DNA of 64,000 nucleotides from assembly GCF_030814955.1 (NCBI RefSeq), contig NZ_JAUSWB010000001.1, forward strand, positions 1 to 64,000, read 5' to 3'. This stretch comes from Planomicrobium stackebrandtii (lineage in GTDB: Bacteria > Bacillota > Bacilli > Bacillales_A > Planococcaceae). Positions 17,549-26,254 of the stretch are shown piece after piece. Position numbers and translations under genes: made by a program. Numbering within the stretch: the first letter of the stretch is position 1; every line of letters begins with the position of its first letter. Under the pieces are notes generated by a model. That model was given only the letters and a program-made list of their open reading frames with translations. It did no database searches and had not been told where the DNA came from.

Positions 17549-17582
17549 CAGTTTACATATCATGAGGTTACTGGAAGCTGCA
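17549..17582 (+). repeat. structured intergenic repeat, copy F (5' part only)
   Basis: 5' box GTTTACATATCATGAGGTTA followed by CTGGAAG, matching the left end of copies C and E. No purine-rich hairpin or 3' box could be found, so it seems truncated by the following sequence. Confidence 0.45.
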
Positions 17583-17790
17583 TGAAACAGGAATTAGAAA
17601 GGAAAAGGAGAAGCTGAGGTGCAGCACCTTAACGGGAATTAAAGGCTCCCACCGAAGTGCAACACTTAGAAGGCAGGTCATTGTACTTGCGGGCATTCAC
17701 CGCGATTTTTCATTGCGATCGAAGACCAGGAAACCGGATTAATTTATACATGGGAGCCATTGCTGAACCGATGAGCGGCAAATAAGCTAG
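17583..17790 (+). other. unexplained GC-richer intergenic segment
   Basis: This 200-base piece is richer in G+C than its surroundings and has no intact gene. It contains GAGGTGC (17616-17622), self-complementary GGTGC/GCACC, and CCCACCGAAGTGC near 17648-17660, a combination that recalls pieces of lysine or glycine riboswitches without a full match. Near 17690-17775 a frame reading FFIAIEDQETGLIYTWEPLL ends in TGA and could be a gene tail. Neither reading is firm. Confidence 0.25.
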
Positions 17791-17847
17791 AAAGCTCTGC
17801 AGAAATTGTTTACGTGCCTGGCACACAAACAATTTCGCAGAGCTTTT
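17791..17847. terminator. long hairpin terminator
   Basis: AAAGCTCTGC...GCAGAGCTTT with nested GAAATTGTTT/AAACAATTTC and apical GTGCCTGGCAC, followed by TTTTTGCG. The stem is near 26 bp and is the strongest hairpin in this gap. Confidence 0.75.
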
Positions 17848-18037
17848 TGCGTTTTATTAACTTTATGTAAGTTTTGCTAAATAACGTTGACGAAGAGGAA
17901 AGCGTTCGGTAAGATTTAACAAGAGAATAGAAAAAATTGTAAATTAAATTAATGGATTATTAAATAATTTACAAAATTTTATTGAGAAAAGTCAGATAAA
18001 AAAGCGGTGTAAACAGAAAAAGGAGGCCGACAATACG

Positions 18038-19984
18038 ATGAACAAAAAAGTATGGAACAAATCAGCAAAGGCGCTATTATCGGTAGGGTTGGCTGCGAGC
18101 CTGTGGTTGCCTGGTTCACAAATGACGGTACAAGCAGCTACACCGGCAAGCGATCTTTTTATTTCGGAATATGTTGAAGGCAGCAGCTTGAACAAAGCAA
18201 TTGAAATTTACAACGGAACAGACGCTTCAATCGAATTGAGCACTTATTCCCTAGCGTTGTATGCAAATGGCAGCACATCAGTGCAAAGCGAAATGACGCT
18301 TTCCGGTACTGTTGCAAGTGGTGATATAGTAGTTCTTTATAATAGTGGCGCAGATCCGGCAATTCAGGAACAAGGAGATCTGCAGAATAATGGTGTCATC
18401 AATTTCAACGGTGACGATACATTGGTATTGGAAAAAGATGGAGTTCCGATCGATTCGATTGGCCAAGTGGGCACGCGCATTGAAAACACGAAAGATGTTA
18501 CGCTGGTCCGCAACCCGGATATCCAAGCTGGCGACAGCGTAATAGATGACGCATTCGATCCCTCGGCTGAATGGACTGCGTACCCCTCTGATACATTTGA
18601 ACACCTGGGTAGCCATACAATGAGTGGGTCCGGTGAAACACCAGTACCTGCTCCAGAACTGCAGCCAATGGAACCCCAAAAAAGTTTTCATTACGAGAAC
18701 CTAAAAAAGAAAAAAATGACGATTGGCCAACCAAGCGTGTCAGTGACGTTGAATGGAAAAGCATCCATCACGGATGGAGTCTATATGAAAGGAAAGTACG
18801 GCGAATTCCATGGTTCGGGATTTGCAGATGTCAAAGTGGTATTAAGTCCTGCTCGTGCAAATTCGATTTTTGATTTTACGGGAATTGATGTAAAGGAAGT
18901 AGTGGTGGATGGCAAGAACGTTTCTGAAATCAGAGGAGCTGAAAACATCCGGGTGATTGATTTTACCAATGGTGCGGATTATGAAGAGATTCGCTTCTAC
19001 AATTCGGATGATGAGCAGATCCCTTCTCCGCATTTTCCAAAGGAAAATAAAGCACCAGTAGCAACGAAAATGTTTGCCGGGGAACAACTGTGGGCAGGGG
19101 ATCGCTTACAGTATGACCTGACGGAATATTTCTCTGATCCTGAAGGACAGGCTCTCTCATTCTCATCGACAAAAGGGACGGTAACCGGATCTACCTTGAC
19201 GCTCGACTTGCCGGAAGGCTCACACATAGTCGGCGTGACAGCAAGTGATGGCAATCAAAACGTCACACAGTCATTTTCAGTGACTGTGTCTGCAGAAGCT
19301 CCTGCGCCAGAAGAATATTATGATACAGCAGATGGCTTGCAAGGCGAGGTTTTGAAAGCAGAACTCCATGAAATCATTGATGACCACCGTCAACTCAGCT
19401 ATTCCCAAGTATGGGACGCATTGAAAACAACGGATGAAGACCCGAACAATCCGAACAATGTCCTTTTGTTGTATAGCGGGGAGTCGCGCTCAAAATCTTT
19501 GAATGGCGGCAATGTCGGGGACTGGAACCGTGAGCATACATGGGCGAAGTCTCATGGCAGCTTTGGAACGGCAATGGGGGCAGGCACGGATATCCACCAT
19601 TTGCGTCCGACGGATGTACAAGTGAACGGACTGCGTGGCAACTTGGACTTTGATTACGGCGGCACTGCAGTGCACGGCTGCGATGGCTGTTTGCGAACAG
19701 CTACTTCATGGGAGCCACCGAATGAAGTAAAAGGTGACATCGCCCGGATGCTGTTTTACATGGCAGTCCGCTACGAGTCACATGACGCGGTGGACTTGGA
19801 ACTGAACGATCTTGTGAATAATGGCTCAATACCATACCATGGCAAGATTTCCGTTTTGCTGGAGTGGCACGCGCAAGATCCTGTCAGTATTTGGGAACAG
19901 CAACGCAATGAAAAAATCGAAAATATCCAAGGCAACCGCAACCCATTTATCGACCATCCAGAATGGGCCGAATCGATTTGGTAA
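18038..19984 (+). CDS. secreted endonuclease I with lamin-tail domain
   Basis: A 648-residue exported nuclease. A signal peptide (about residues 1-32, ending near VQAATPA) is followed by a lamin-tail domain (about 38-190, LFISEYVEGSSLNKAIEIYN), a middle region with an Ig-like stretch (about 340-420), and a C-terminal endonuclease I domain (about 425-648). The nuclease has the beta-beta-alpha metal motif NREHTWAKSHG plus DIHHLRPTDVQVNG and GDIARMLFYMAVRY. Relatives include Bacillus BsnA/YurI-type extracellular nucleases. The likely role is degrading external DNA for nutrients. ATG 18038 has an AGGAGG site. Confidence 0.93.
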   Translation: MNKKVWNKSAKALLSVGLAASLWLPGSQMTVQAATPASDLFISEYVEGSSLNKAIEIYNGTDASIELSTYSLALYANGSTSVQSEMTLSGTVASGDIVVLYNSGADPAIQEQGDLQNNGVINFNGDDTLVLEKDGVPIDSIGQVGTRIENTKDVTLVRNPDIQAGDSVIDDAFDPSAEWTAYPSDTFEHLGSHTMSGSGETPVPAPELQPMEPQKSFHYENLKKKKMTIGQPSVSVTLNGKASITDGVYMKGKYGEFHGSGFADVKVVLSPARANSIFDFTGIDVKEVVVDGKNVSEIRGAENIRVIDFTNGADYEEIRFYNSDDEQIPSPHFPKENKAPVATKMFAGEQLWAGDRLQYDLTEYFSDPEGQALSFSSTKGTVTGSTLTLDLPEGSHIVGVTASDGNQNVTQSFSVTVSAEAPAPEEYYDTADGLQGEVLKAELHEIIDDHRQLSYSQVWDALKTTDEDPNNPNNVLLLYSGESRSKSLNGGNVGDWNREHTWAKSHGSFGTAMGAGTDIHHLRPTDVQVNGLRGNLDFDYGGTAVHGCDGCLRTATSWEPPNEVKGDIARMLFYMAVRYESHDAVDLELNDLVNNGSIPYHGKISVLLEWHAQDPVSIWEQQRNEKIENIQGNRNPFIDHPEWAESIW

Positions 19985-20154
19985 GAAATTGTTTGTGTGA
20001 AAGATGTCTCTAGTTGCGAAGTCATCGCTTATAAAATCGCAACGCCTCAATGTAAAATTTTAATGGAGCGGGAAAGCAATGGCATAAAAAAAGAGCACTC
20101 TGAGAGATGACGCCCCCATTGAAAAGCCTTCCTTTGAAATCGATACGAAACAAA

Positions 20155-20197
20155 AAAGAAGACAGAAGGCAGGAATATTGGCCTTCTGTCTTTTTTG
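20155..20197. terminator. terminator after the endonuclease gene
   Basis: GACAGAAGGC (20161-20170)/GCCTTCTGTC (20181-20190) perfect stem with A-rich left and TTTTTT right flanks. Confidence 0.85.
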
Positions 20198-20232
20198 TTC
20201 GATTATAGTTCTATAAAAATGCTCATTAACAG

Positions 20233-20358
20233 TTTACATATGAGGGATTAACAGAAGTAGTAGTAATTTTAATCGCAACATTAAAAGAGGAAAACCAGTG
20301 CTGATTTGAAATGGTTTTCCTCTTTCGTATGTATAAGTAGATTTTTAAGAGCGCTTAA
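20233..20358 (+). repeat. structured intergenic repeat, copy E
   Basis: 5' box GTTTACATATGAGGGATTAA, a 14-bp stem AAAGAGGAAAACCA (20284-20297)/TGGTTTTCCTCTTT (20312-20325), and a diverged 3' box GTAGATTTTTAAGAGCGCTT. A short coding-like tail, TYKDTDELVDYLLKEQ, ends at 20439 just beyond and may be a gene remnant. Confidence 0.6.
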
Positions 20359-20484
20359 TCTTTAAACGTTGGATATGAAGAGCGGATGACGTACAAAGAC
20401 ACCGACGAACTGGTCGATTATTTGTTGAAAGAACAGTAAAAACTCTACTTTCAAGTATAGTTTTTTCTTTTTCCAGCCGGCCAT

Positions 20485-21102
20485 TTACCGCAGATTCTTT
20501 TTGCCGACTCTATTTCCGATTAATGTGAATACCAGGATACCGAAAATCACTACTGTAGTTTCCAGTAGATCAAAATACAGGAAAGACGTCAGTGTGTTAT
20601 CCACCCAGCGGTAAACAATCACGGCTCCATAAGAGAGGAGAAGTCCGCTTGCTGCACCAGCGACAGTTCCTGCCAAACTGAATCGTTTTGTATCGTGTTT
20701 AATGAAGAATAAGCCGACCAGCATACAGACGAAGACCAACACATTGAGATATACATATAGCGAGTCGCTGTTACCAGAATATGGCCGAATCCATTGGTTG
20801 AGGAGCTGAAGCAGGCGAACGAGCCAGAATCCGAATCCTGCCCCCAGCAGAAGACCAAGCATATTCAGTCGCTTATAAAAAATCAGGAAAATGATAAATA
20901 ACAGCAGCACCAAGAACAATGCACTATAAATTAGAAACATGAAAAGATCGAAAATAGGTCCAAATGATCCAGCTTCCGGAGAAGGCATCTGTACAACTTC
21001 ATTTAGATAAAAAGCATAGACTCCATATATTCCTAACTCTATACTGGCTGCGGCCATTACTGCGGCTACTGCCGAAATCAAGAAACGCATAAACCACTTC
21101 AT
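20485..21102 (-). CDS. hypothetical multi-pass membrane protein
   Basis: A 205-residue integral membrane protein with six likely helices. The first spans about residues 5-28, and others follow the polar MPSPEAGSFGP loop, with a basic YKRLN turn and a cytosolic HDTKRF loop. It ends in the basic GNRVGKKNLR. I do not recognise a family. The start is ATG 21102 with AAGGAG upstream; a TTG two codons earlier is less well placed. It appears to be a single gene. Confidence 0.7.
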   Translation of the reverse strand: MKWFMRFLISAVAAVMAAASIELGIYGVYAFYLNEVVQMPSPEAGSFGPIFDLFMFLIYSALFLVLLLFIIFLIFYKRLNMLGLLLGAGFGFWLVRLLQLLNQWIRPYSGNSDSLYVYLNVLVFVCMLVGLFFIKHDTKRFSLAGTVAGAASGLLLSYGAVIVYRWVDNTLTSFLYFDLLETTVVIFGILVFTLIGNRVGKKNLR

Positions 21103-21612
21103 AGTCAATCTCCTTTTTTTGTAATGGTAACAGTAAACTATTGTCCTAGCTATTGTATAAGAAATCTAACTCTTTATGGTTTAAATGAGTGCCAAAAGGC
21201 GATGGAAATCCTGTTGCACTGCTTTTTGAAGACGTTTATTTACGAAGATATTCAATCCTGTAAGAAGGCTACTAGATTCTACGCGGATAAGATAGGCGAA
21301 ACATGATCAGCTATGAAATTTTTAATGGATTATCTAGCCATCACAGGAATCTAAATTAGCGGAACCCATTACATGCTGAACTTCATAAAGAAACTGAACA
21401 AGAATCAAGCCTTTAAGAAGAAAATCAGCGATTAGATTGCGTGGAGAAAATTATGAGTGAATACTTTTTAGAGACAATGTGAAGTCATTCCACATAAATG
21501 GTTAAGATTTAATTGTGTGTATTCGGCTGATTTCGAAAAACTATATATTATTAATTTTCTGATTTTTATGTTAATATTGCATCAATAAGAAGAACAAAGG
21601 GAGGCGTTCATC
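21103..21612. other. gap without a recognised gene
   Basis: AT-rich sequence. A 20-codon frame starting MLNFIKKLNKNQAF lies at 21373-21435 without a ribosome binding site. Nothing else stands out. Confidence 0.3.
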
Positions 21613-21843
21613 GTGATTCACCAAGAACCTTTGGAAAAAGAGGAATTCCAAACCGCCCAGGAATCTACCGTACCTGTCGAACCGTTGCCGCATGCTCACT
21701 ATATCGACCACAGGGATGGCTTAATTGAACCGATAGTCAAGGAATATATGCCGATACAAGTCGGTGTGGTCATTTTTTCAATTATCACATTGGCATTGAT
21801 CTTTTTCGGTAAAACTTCCAATATGTGGGGGTTGATAGAATGA
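21613..21843 (+). CDS. hypothetical single-pass membrane protein
   Basis: A 76-residue protein with an acidic, proline- and histidine-containing N-terminus (residues 1-45, including PHAHYIDHRDG) and one membrane helix (about 49-68, VGVVIFSIITLALIFFG). The start is GTG 21613 behind an AGGGAGG site. I do not recognise it. The short tail and single anchor would fit a small accessory subunit of a membrane complex, but no partner gene is nearby. It lies just before an insertion-sequence remnant. Confidence 0.55.
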   Translation: MIHQEPLEKEEFQTAQESTVPVEPLPHAHYIDHRDGLIEPIVKEYMPIQVGVVIFSIITLALIFFGKTSNMWGLIE

Positions 21844-21884
21844 CGGTAGAGCTTTTTACGATTTATGCAATATAAAAAGAGGAT

Positions 21885-22035
21885 GGTCTTAGACTGGGTA
21901 GTGCCCCCTAAAAGTTTTTTATGCAGCCAATTGGCTGGCAAGCGTCTGGTATTTTACTGGGCTTATGCCAGCCAATTTTTTTGATGCGTTCTTGATTGTA
22001 GTAGTGGACGTATCGTTTAAGTTCTTCGCCAATAA
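21885..22035 (-). mobile_element. IS3-family (IS150-like) transposase C-terminal remnant
   Basis: On the minus strand, EELKRYVHYYNQERI is followed after a seven-A run by a frameshift into LAGISPVKYQTLASQLAA and a stop at 21919. This is the classic end of IS3-family OrfB (N-x-x-R-I...SP-V-x-Y-R). The sequence GACTGGGTAGTGCCCCCTAA at about 21893-21912 may be the terminal inverted repeat. The rest of the element is gone. Confidence 0.7.
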
Positions 22036-22368
22036 CCGGTGTTTGCAACGACAGCCCTGATCGATAAGGATGATGGGGCATTTGGCCATTGCATATGCAA
22101 ATGATTTCGCCGGTATAAAGACTATCACAGGTCTTGAGCAGAGCATTTTACTGGCACGTGCATTTGCATTCGGTGATGCACATCCATCTTAAAGATAGTG
22201 ACACTTCTACTATAAGTGGAAAAAGATTAAATACGACATATGCTACAATATTAAAAAAGATGAACTTTGAAGGTAAACCAGTGCAACAAGGCTAAAAAAA
22301 ATTAAGTTTTGAAAGATCCCATCAAGAACACATTATAAAACAGTTCTTTAATAGAGGAGTTGTATAAT
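22036..22368 (+). other. possible coding remnant and leader
   Basis: A frame from ATG 22070 reads MMGHLAIAYANDFAGIKTIT and ends near 22191. It looks coding in composition but matches nothing I know and lacks a ribosome binding site. The rest is the leader of the next gene. Confidence 0.2.
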
Positions 22369-23040
22369 ATGGATGAAAAACAAGGCACAGGAATAAAACT
22401 CTCTCCAAAAGCAGACAGCATTCAATCTCAAATCAATAGCAAAACTAAGCTAGGCGACTTACGGAAAATCGCAAAGGACATTAAAAGGGATCACGAACTC
22501 GCTTTGGAACTTTGGTCAACCGAAGAGTTTTTGCCCAGACTATTAGCGATCTTAATTATGGACAAAAAACTTCTTTCACAAGATGTGCTAGATCAGCTTG
22601 ATGAGGATATGCAGATTCACACTTTTGATGAGCAAAATAACTTAATGGATTGGTTGATGGCCAATCAGCTCACCAAAGACAAGAAGAACGTTGCATTGAT
22701 GGAGTCATGGGAACATAGCCCCTCTGCTCTTCAAAGGCGTGCTTACTGGTATTATCAGGCACGATTGAGATGGACTGGACAAACACCGCCTGATAACACG
22801 GAAGAACTGCTATCAGCAATAGAAGCTAATATTATGCAGGAAAAACCGGAAGTTCAATGGGCAATGAATTTCACCGCAGGCTGGATCGGCGTTTATGGTG
22901 AAAAGAATCGCGCACGTTGTATTAAACTTGGCGAGAAAACGGGACTTTACAAAGATGAAATAGTAGCAAAAGGATGTACTCCCAATTATTTGCCGGAGTT
23001 CATTAGGATCGAAGCTAACAAGCGACAAGATAACTTGTAA
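22369..23040 (+). CDS. DNA alkylation repair protein (AlkD-like HEAT repeat)
   Basis: A 223-residue all-helical protein of the DNA alkylation repair (AlkC/AlkD) superfamily. Typical segments are KTKLGDLRKIAKDIKRDHELALELW near the N-terminus, WEHSPSALQRRAYWYYQARLRW in the middle and VQWAMNFTAGWIGVYG toward the end, with the aromatic and charged residues that line the DNA groove. AlkD enzymes remove bulky or cationic alkyl bases without base flipping. Activity of this branch is not established. ATG 22369 follows GAGGAG; the TTG at 22360 is inside the spacer. Confidence 0.8.
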   Translation: MDEKQGTGIKLSPKADSIQSQINSKTKLGDLRKIAKDIKRDHELALELWSTEEFLPRLLAILIMDKKLLSQDVLDQLDEDMQIHTFDEQNNLMDWLMANQLTKDKKNVALMESWEHSPSALQRRAYWYYQARLRWTGQTPPDNTEELLSAIEANIMQEKPEVQWAMNFTAGWIGVYGEKNRARCIKLGEKTGLYKDEIVAKGCTPNYLPEFIRIEANKRQDNL

Positions 23041-23127
23041 CCTCTGAAAAAATTATTAGAATTTAATGCAATATTGGCCGGCATAAACACGGTGAACTGT
23101 CAAATTCATGCCAGCCAATCAGCTGGA

Positions 23128-23165
23128 TAACTGAAACTCTAGTTTTAAGGAGTTACTACCGCACC
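23128..23165 (+). repeat. dispersed motif, copy X
   Basis: TGAAACTCTAGTTTTAAGGA with following GTTACTACC and preceding CAGCCAA matches 30640-30690 (CAGCCAA...TGAAACTCTAACTCTAAGGA...TTACC). Both copies lie downstream of a gene. It may be a mobile element end. Confidence 0.4.
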
Positions 23166-23233
23166 TTTTCTTTCTTTTAGAATGTGAATATGAACTTTTA
23201 TAATCTTCTGGAACTGTTAGTATTATTTCTTCC

Positions 23234-23872
23234 TTACTGCTCTTGTATTAAGGCGTTTATTTTCTGAAGTCTTTCATAACCTTCAGCATAAACTTTGGCT
23301 CTTTGTTCTTCTGTTTTAATCTCATCAAAATCTTTCAAAATTTCTTCTGTCTCGATGATCCATTCTTCTAATGGTTCAATATCGTTCAGTTCTTTCACTT
23401 GGTCAAGTCTTGAAAGGGGATTGGCCACTTGTCCTGCAGCATTCCCAGTTGTACGATCCTCTGGCGCTGGTATTGCGGCTGCATCTGCAAGCCACCCCAT
23501 GATCACGCCCACTTTTTGCTCTTCAGTTGGTTCAGCGGGGCTACCATTTACTTGATAAGTACGAGCAGCTAGCGCTTTTGTAGTTTTATCAAACGTGTAC
23601 CCGTTCTCGTACGTTACACCATTTGCCATTTCACTACTTTCCTCTCCACCTTCTGGAAGCTCCCACGCCTCAAAATAATCTTTGATTTCTTGATAAGGTG
23701 ATTCTAGTTTGTTTTCTTCTTGCTCTTTCGATTCATTCGCAGAGATTTCAGATGATGATTCTTCTTGAAGTTCATTTTCAGTTGTTTCTACTTCTGCTGA
23801 TTCTTCTGCATTTCCACATCCAGCTAGCAATAATTCCGCTGAAATCACTATTCCTAAAGTGGACTTCCTCAT
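23234..23872 (-). CDS. hypothetical lipoprotein
   Basis: A 212-residue lipoprotein with signal peptide and lipobox LLAGC (C19), then an acidic low-complexity linker rich in Glu and Ser (about residues 22-55). A globular domain follows, beginning YQEIKDYFEAWELPEGGEE and containing VNGSPAEPTEEQKVGVIMGW. The family is not recognised, but the plan of acidic linker plus small outside domain is common in Bacillales lipoproteins. The start is ATG with a ribosome binding site of GGGGA type. It is a single gene facing the AlkD-like gene. Confidence 0.75.
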   Translation of the reverse strand: MRKSTLGIVISAELLLAGCGNAEESAEVETTENELQEESSSEISANESKEQEENKLESPYQEIKDYFEAWELPEGGEESSEMANGVTYENGYTFDKTTKALAARTYQVNGSPAEPTEEQKVGVIMGWLADAAAIPAPEDRTTGNAAGQVANPLSRLDQVKELNDIEPLEEWIIETEEILKDFDEIKTEEQRAKVYAEGYERLQKINALIQEQ

Positions 23873-24504
23873 TTAATCCCCTCCGATTATAGCCCGATTA
23901 TATCATAGTAAAAATCATTTATTTCCATAAAACCCATTTTCATGGGATACAATATTCTTTTAGGAATAGCTTATTATGCTAGCTTTAGTCAAAGAGATTT
24001 GATGAAACAAACTTTAATAAGTTCGATCGACTTTTCCAGGCAAGCATAGTTGAGAGATGCCTATCAAATGGCCAAGATGCGCTGAATACTTAATCCATCC
24101 AGGAAGGCTTTATTACTGAATAATCCTTAGACAATACCACCACGAAATAAAAAAAGTAAGCGATAGATATAGAGAGCAAGTCGAACAAGTATTTTAAATT
24201 AACCAGAAATAAAAAAGAGACAATGATTTTTTAATAGAATCTGTTTGTCTACTGAAGTTTATAATCTATAGTTATTCCAAATTGCCCAATAAGATGGATC
24301 TTTTTTAAATTATTTTTTAGAATTTTATCTGCTAATTGTTGATTTAGCTAGAATCATACTCGAAGTATCAGGCTACAATACATAAAGATAACTAAAAAAA
24401 TAAAATATTAAGAGCCGTGTAATGTAAAATAGAATTACAGGACGATAACTTGCTCGCTGATCGCTCGTATAGGTATCCATGTCTAAATAGTCGCGAGAAA
24501 TTTA
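23873..24504. other. 632-base gap with no recognised gene
   Basis: Strongly AT-rich sequence with stops in all frames. No terminator, tRNA or repeat seen in other parts of the window was found. Confidence 0.4.
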
Positions 24505-25164
24505 GTGCGAAAGGAATTGAAAGGATTGAAAACTGAACCGTCATTTCCAAATACAATTAATACAGTGGAAGAACTGCGAGAAATCACCGGAAAGCCCAGT
24601 GAACTTGTGAGTAATAAGGTCATCTCTTTTTTGGATGAACATTGCATAGGCTTTATCGAGAAATCTCCATTCCTGACAATATCTACAGCCGATGAATCCG
24701 GTTTTTGCGACGTTTCTCCACGGGGAGACGGTGCCGGTTTTGTATATGTGGTAAATGACAGACAGTTGATCATTCCGGAAAGGCCCGGCAATAAGAGAAT
24801 GGATTCCATGCGGAATATTTTATCAAATCCAAATATCGGTTTACTGTTTCTAATCCCTGGATTGGGTGAGACCTTGCGTATCAACGGTAAAGCAAGCGTT
24901 ATCCATGATGAAGAAATGTTAGGGAAAATGGCAGTCGACGGAAAAAGCCCGGTTCTTGGTATCGGCGTGGACGTGGAAGAGTGCTTTATTCATTGCGCAA
25001 AGGCGTTCCGAAGGTCTGGACTGTGGAGTCCCGATACATGGATGACTAAACATGCACTACCCAAAGGTGCGAAGATTTTAGCAGCCCATGCAAAATTGCC
25101 AAATGTGGATGAAGAGGCGGTTGGGAAACTTCTGGAGAAGAGCTATCGGGAAACGTTGTACTAA
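24505..25164 (+). CDS. pyridoxamine 5'-phosphate oxidase family protein (MSMEG_1061-type)
   Basis: A flavin-binding split-barrel protein of about 212-219 residues. Family marks are CIGFIEKSPFLTISTADESG, DVSPRGDGAGFVYVVNDRQL, PERPGNKRMDSMRNILSNP and a C-terminal CFIHCAKAFRRSGLW. This set fits the MSMEG_1061 FMN-dependent PPOX subgroup, whose members bind FMN or F420 and act on unknown substrates. The start is uncertain: GTG 24505 lacks a good ribosome binding site, while TTG 24526 has GGA-rich sequence upstream. It is a monocistronic gene after a long gap. Confidence 0.82.
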   Translation: MRKELKGLKTEPSFPNTINTVEELREITGKPSELVSNKVISFLDEHCIGFIEKSPFLTISTADESGFCDVSPRGDGAGFVYVVNDRQLIIPERPGNKRMDSMRNILSNPNIGLLFLIPGLGETLRINGKASVIHDEEMLGKMAVDGKSPVLGIGVDVEECFIHCAKAFRRSGLWSPDTWMTKHALPKGAKILAAHAKLPNVDEEAVGKLLEKSYRETLY

Positions 25165-25532
25165 AGGTAAACGGGCACCATCTGTTTGCAGCGAAGATGA
25201 TGATGCATTTAAAACCACTTGAAAAGATATTGTGTGTCTTTAAAAAAATGTTGGATTTATATTGTCATTACTGAATTATTAGTTATTTAATTCTGCATGT
25301 TGTGATAAAATATAACTAGTAAAAGAGCAAAATATGGTAGGAAGAGAAAGTGGACTCCTATATTGCTGCAACTACAGGAAGAAAGTAAAAACAGCCCTTC
25401 CAGTGTAACTTTTTTGTGCGAACGGTAAACTGTAATCAATAAATTCAACGGACGCTAGAGCTGGCAGAGTATTGCTGACGACGTTCTGCAGATATATATC
25501 AATTAGTATTATAGATGATAGGGGCTGATTGT
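25165..25532 (+). other. gap with a possible degenerate copy of the structured repeat
   Basis: At 25352-25424 ATGGTAGGA, AGGAAG...CTTCC and GTGTAACTTTTTTGTGCGAACGGT echo the middle and right end of copy A. The 5' box is absent. Confidence 0.3.
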
Positions 25533-25988
25533 ATGTTAGGTGAAAAAGACGAAGATGTATTCATGAAAAAACCGAGCGAGAAACGCAGGCTTGGAGAACC
25601 GACGGGTGCATTTAAAGGGGCAGCTTGGGGCGCTTTGCTTATTGGGGTATCGACATATTTAATCGGTTTGTACAATGCGCAGATGGAATTGAACGAAAAA
25701 GGCTATTATATTACATTATTGATACTTGGACTTTATGCTGCAGTGTCGCTTCAAAAGGCAGTCCGGGATCGTGACGAGGGAATACGAGTCACGAACCTGT
25801 ATTTCGGCATTAGCTGGTTTGCGCTAATTTCAGCATTGGCACTAATGGCGATCGGACTGTTCAACGCCGAGAGCATAATTTTGAGTGAGAAAGGTTTTTA
25901 CGGCATCTCGTTTGTCTTGAGCCTGTTCGCCGTGGTTACCGTACAGAAGAACGTCCGGGACACAGAAGAAGCGAACCAAGATAAGTGA
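25533..25988 (+). CDS. YiaA/YiaB two-helix domain membrane protein
   Basis: A 151-residue membrane protein with two copies of the YiaAB two-helix unit. Helices fall at about residues 31-50, 57-74, 91-111 and 120-138, and each pair ends in a QKAVRDRDEG or QKNVRDTEEA motif that marks the repeat. The family is widespread but of unknown function. ATG 25515 is rejected because AGGGG at about 25520 serves ATG 25533. A very strong terminator follows, so the gene is monocistronic. Confidence 0.85.
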   Translation: MLGEKDEDVFMKKPSEKRRLGEPTGAFKGAAWGALLIGVSTYLIGLYNAQMELNEKGYYITLLILGLYAAVSLQKAVRDRDEGIRVTNLYFGISWFALISALALMAIGLFNAESIILSEKGFYGISFVLSLFAVVTVQKNVRDTEEANQDK

Positions 25989-26004
25989 ATCATGAAAATA
26001 GACA

Positions 26005-26034
26005 CGCCTAACTGTTCCAACAGTTAGGCGTTTT
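26005..26034 (+). terminator. strong rho-independent terminator
   Basis: CGCCTAACTGTT-CC-AACAGTTAGGCG, a 12-bp perfect stem followed by TTTTGTG. Confidence 0.9.
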
Positions 26035-26254
26035 GTGTGTCCCGGCATATAGTGGACGAAAACCGATCACAAAAATTTTAAGATAGAAAACTGTATTTAC
26101 AAAGAGGTGTTGTGTCGATTTCCATCGCTTCCCAATCATTATAGTTCTAAATATGGTGACCTCAAGAAATTGCATGGTAGCGGTATGTGGAATTATAATT
26201 AAAGAACAATAATGCAGGAATCCTTTAGATTATATATCAGGAGGAAGAAGACTA

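Noticed and set aside
22070..22191. Short frame resembling a coding region after the IS remnant
   Set aside because: No ribosome binding site and no recognisable family; left as an unassigned remnant.
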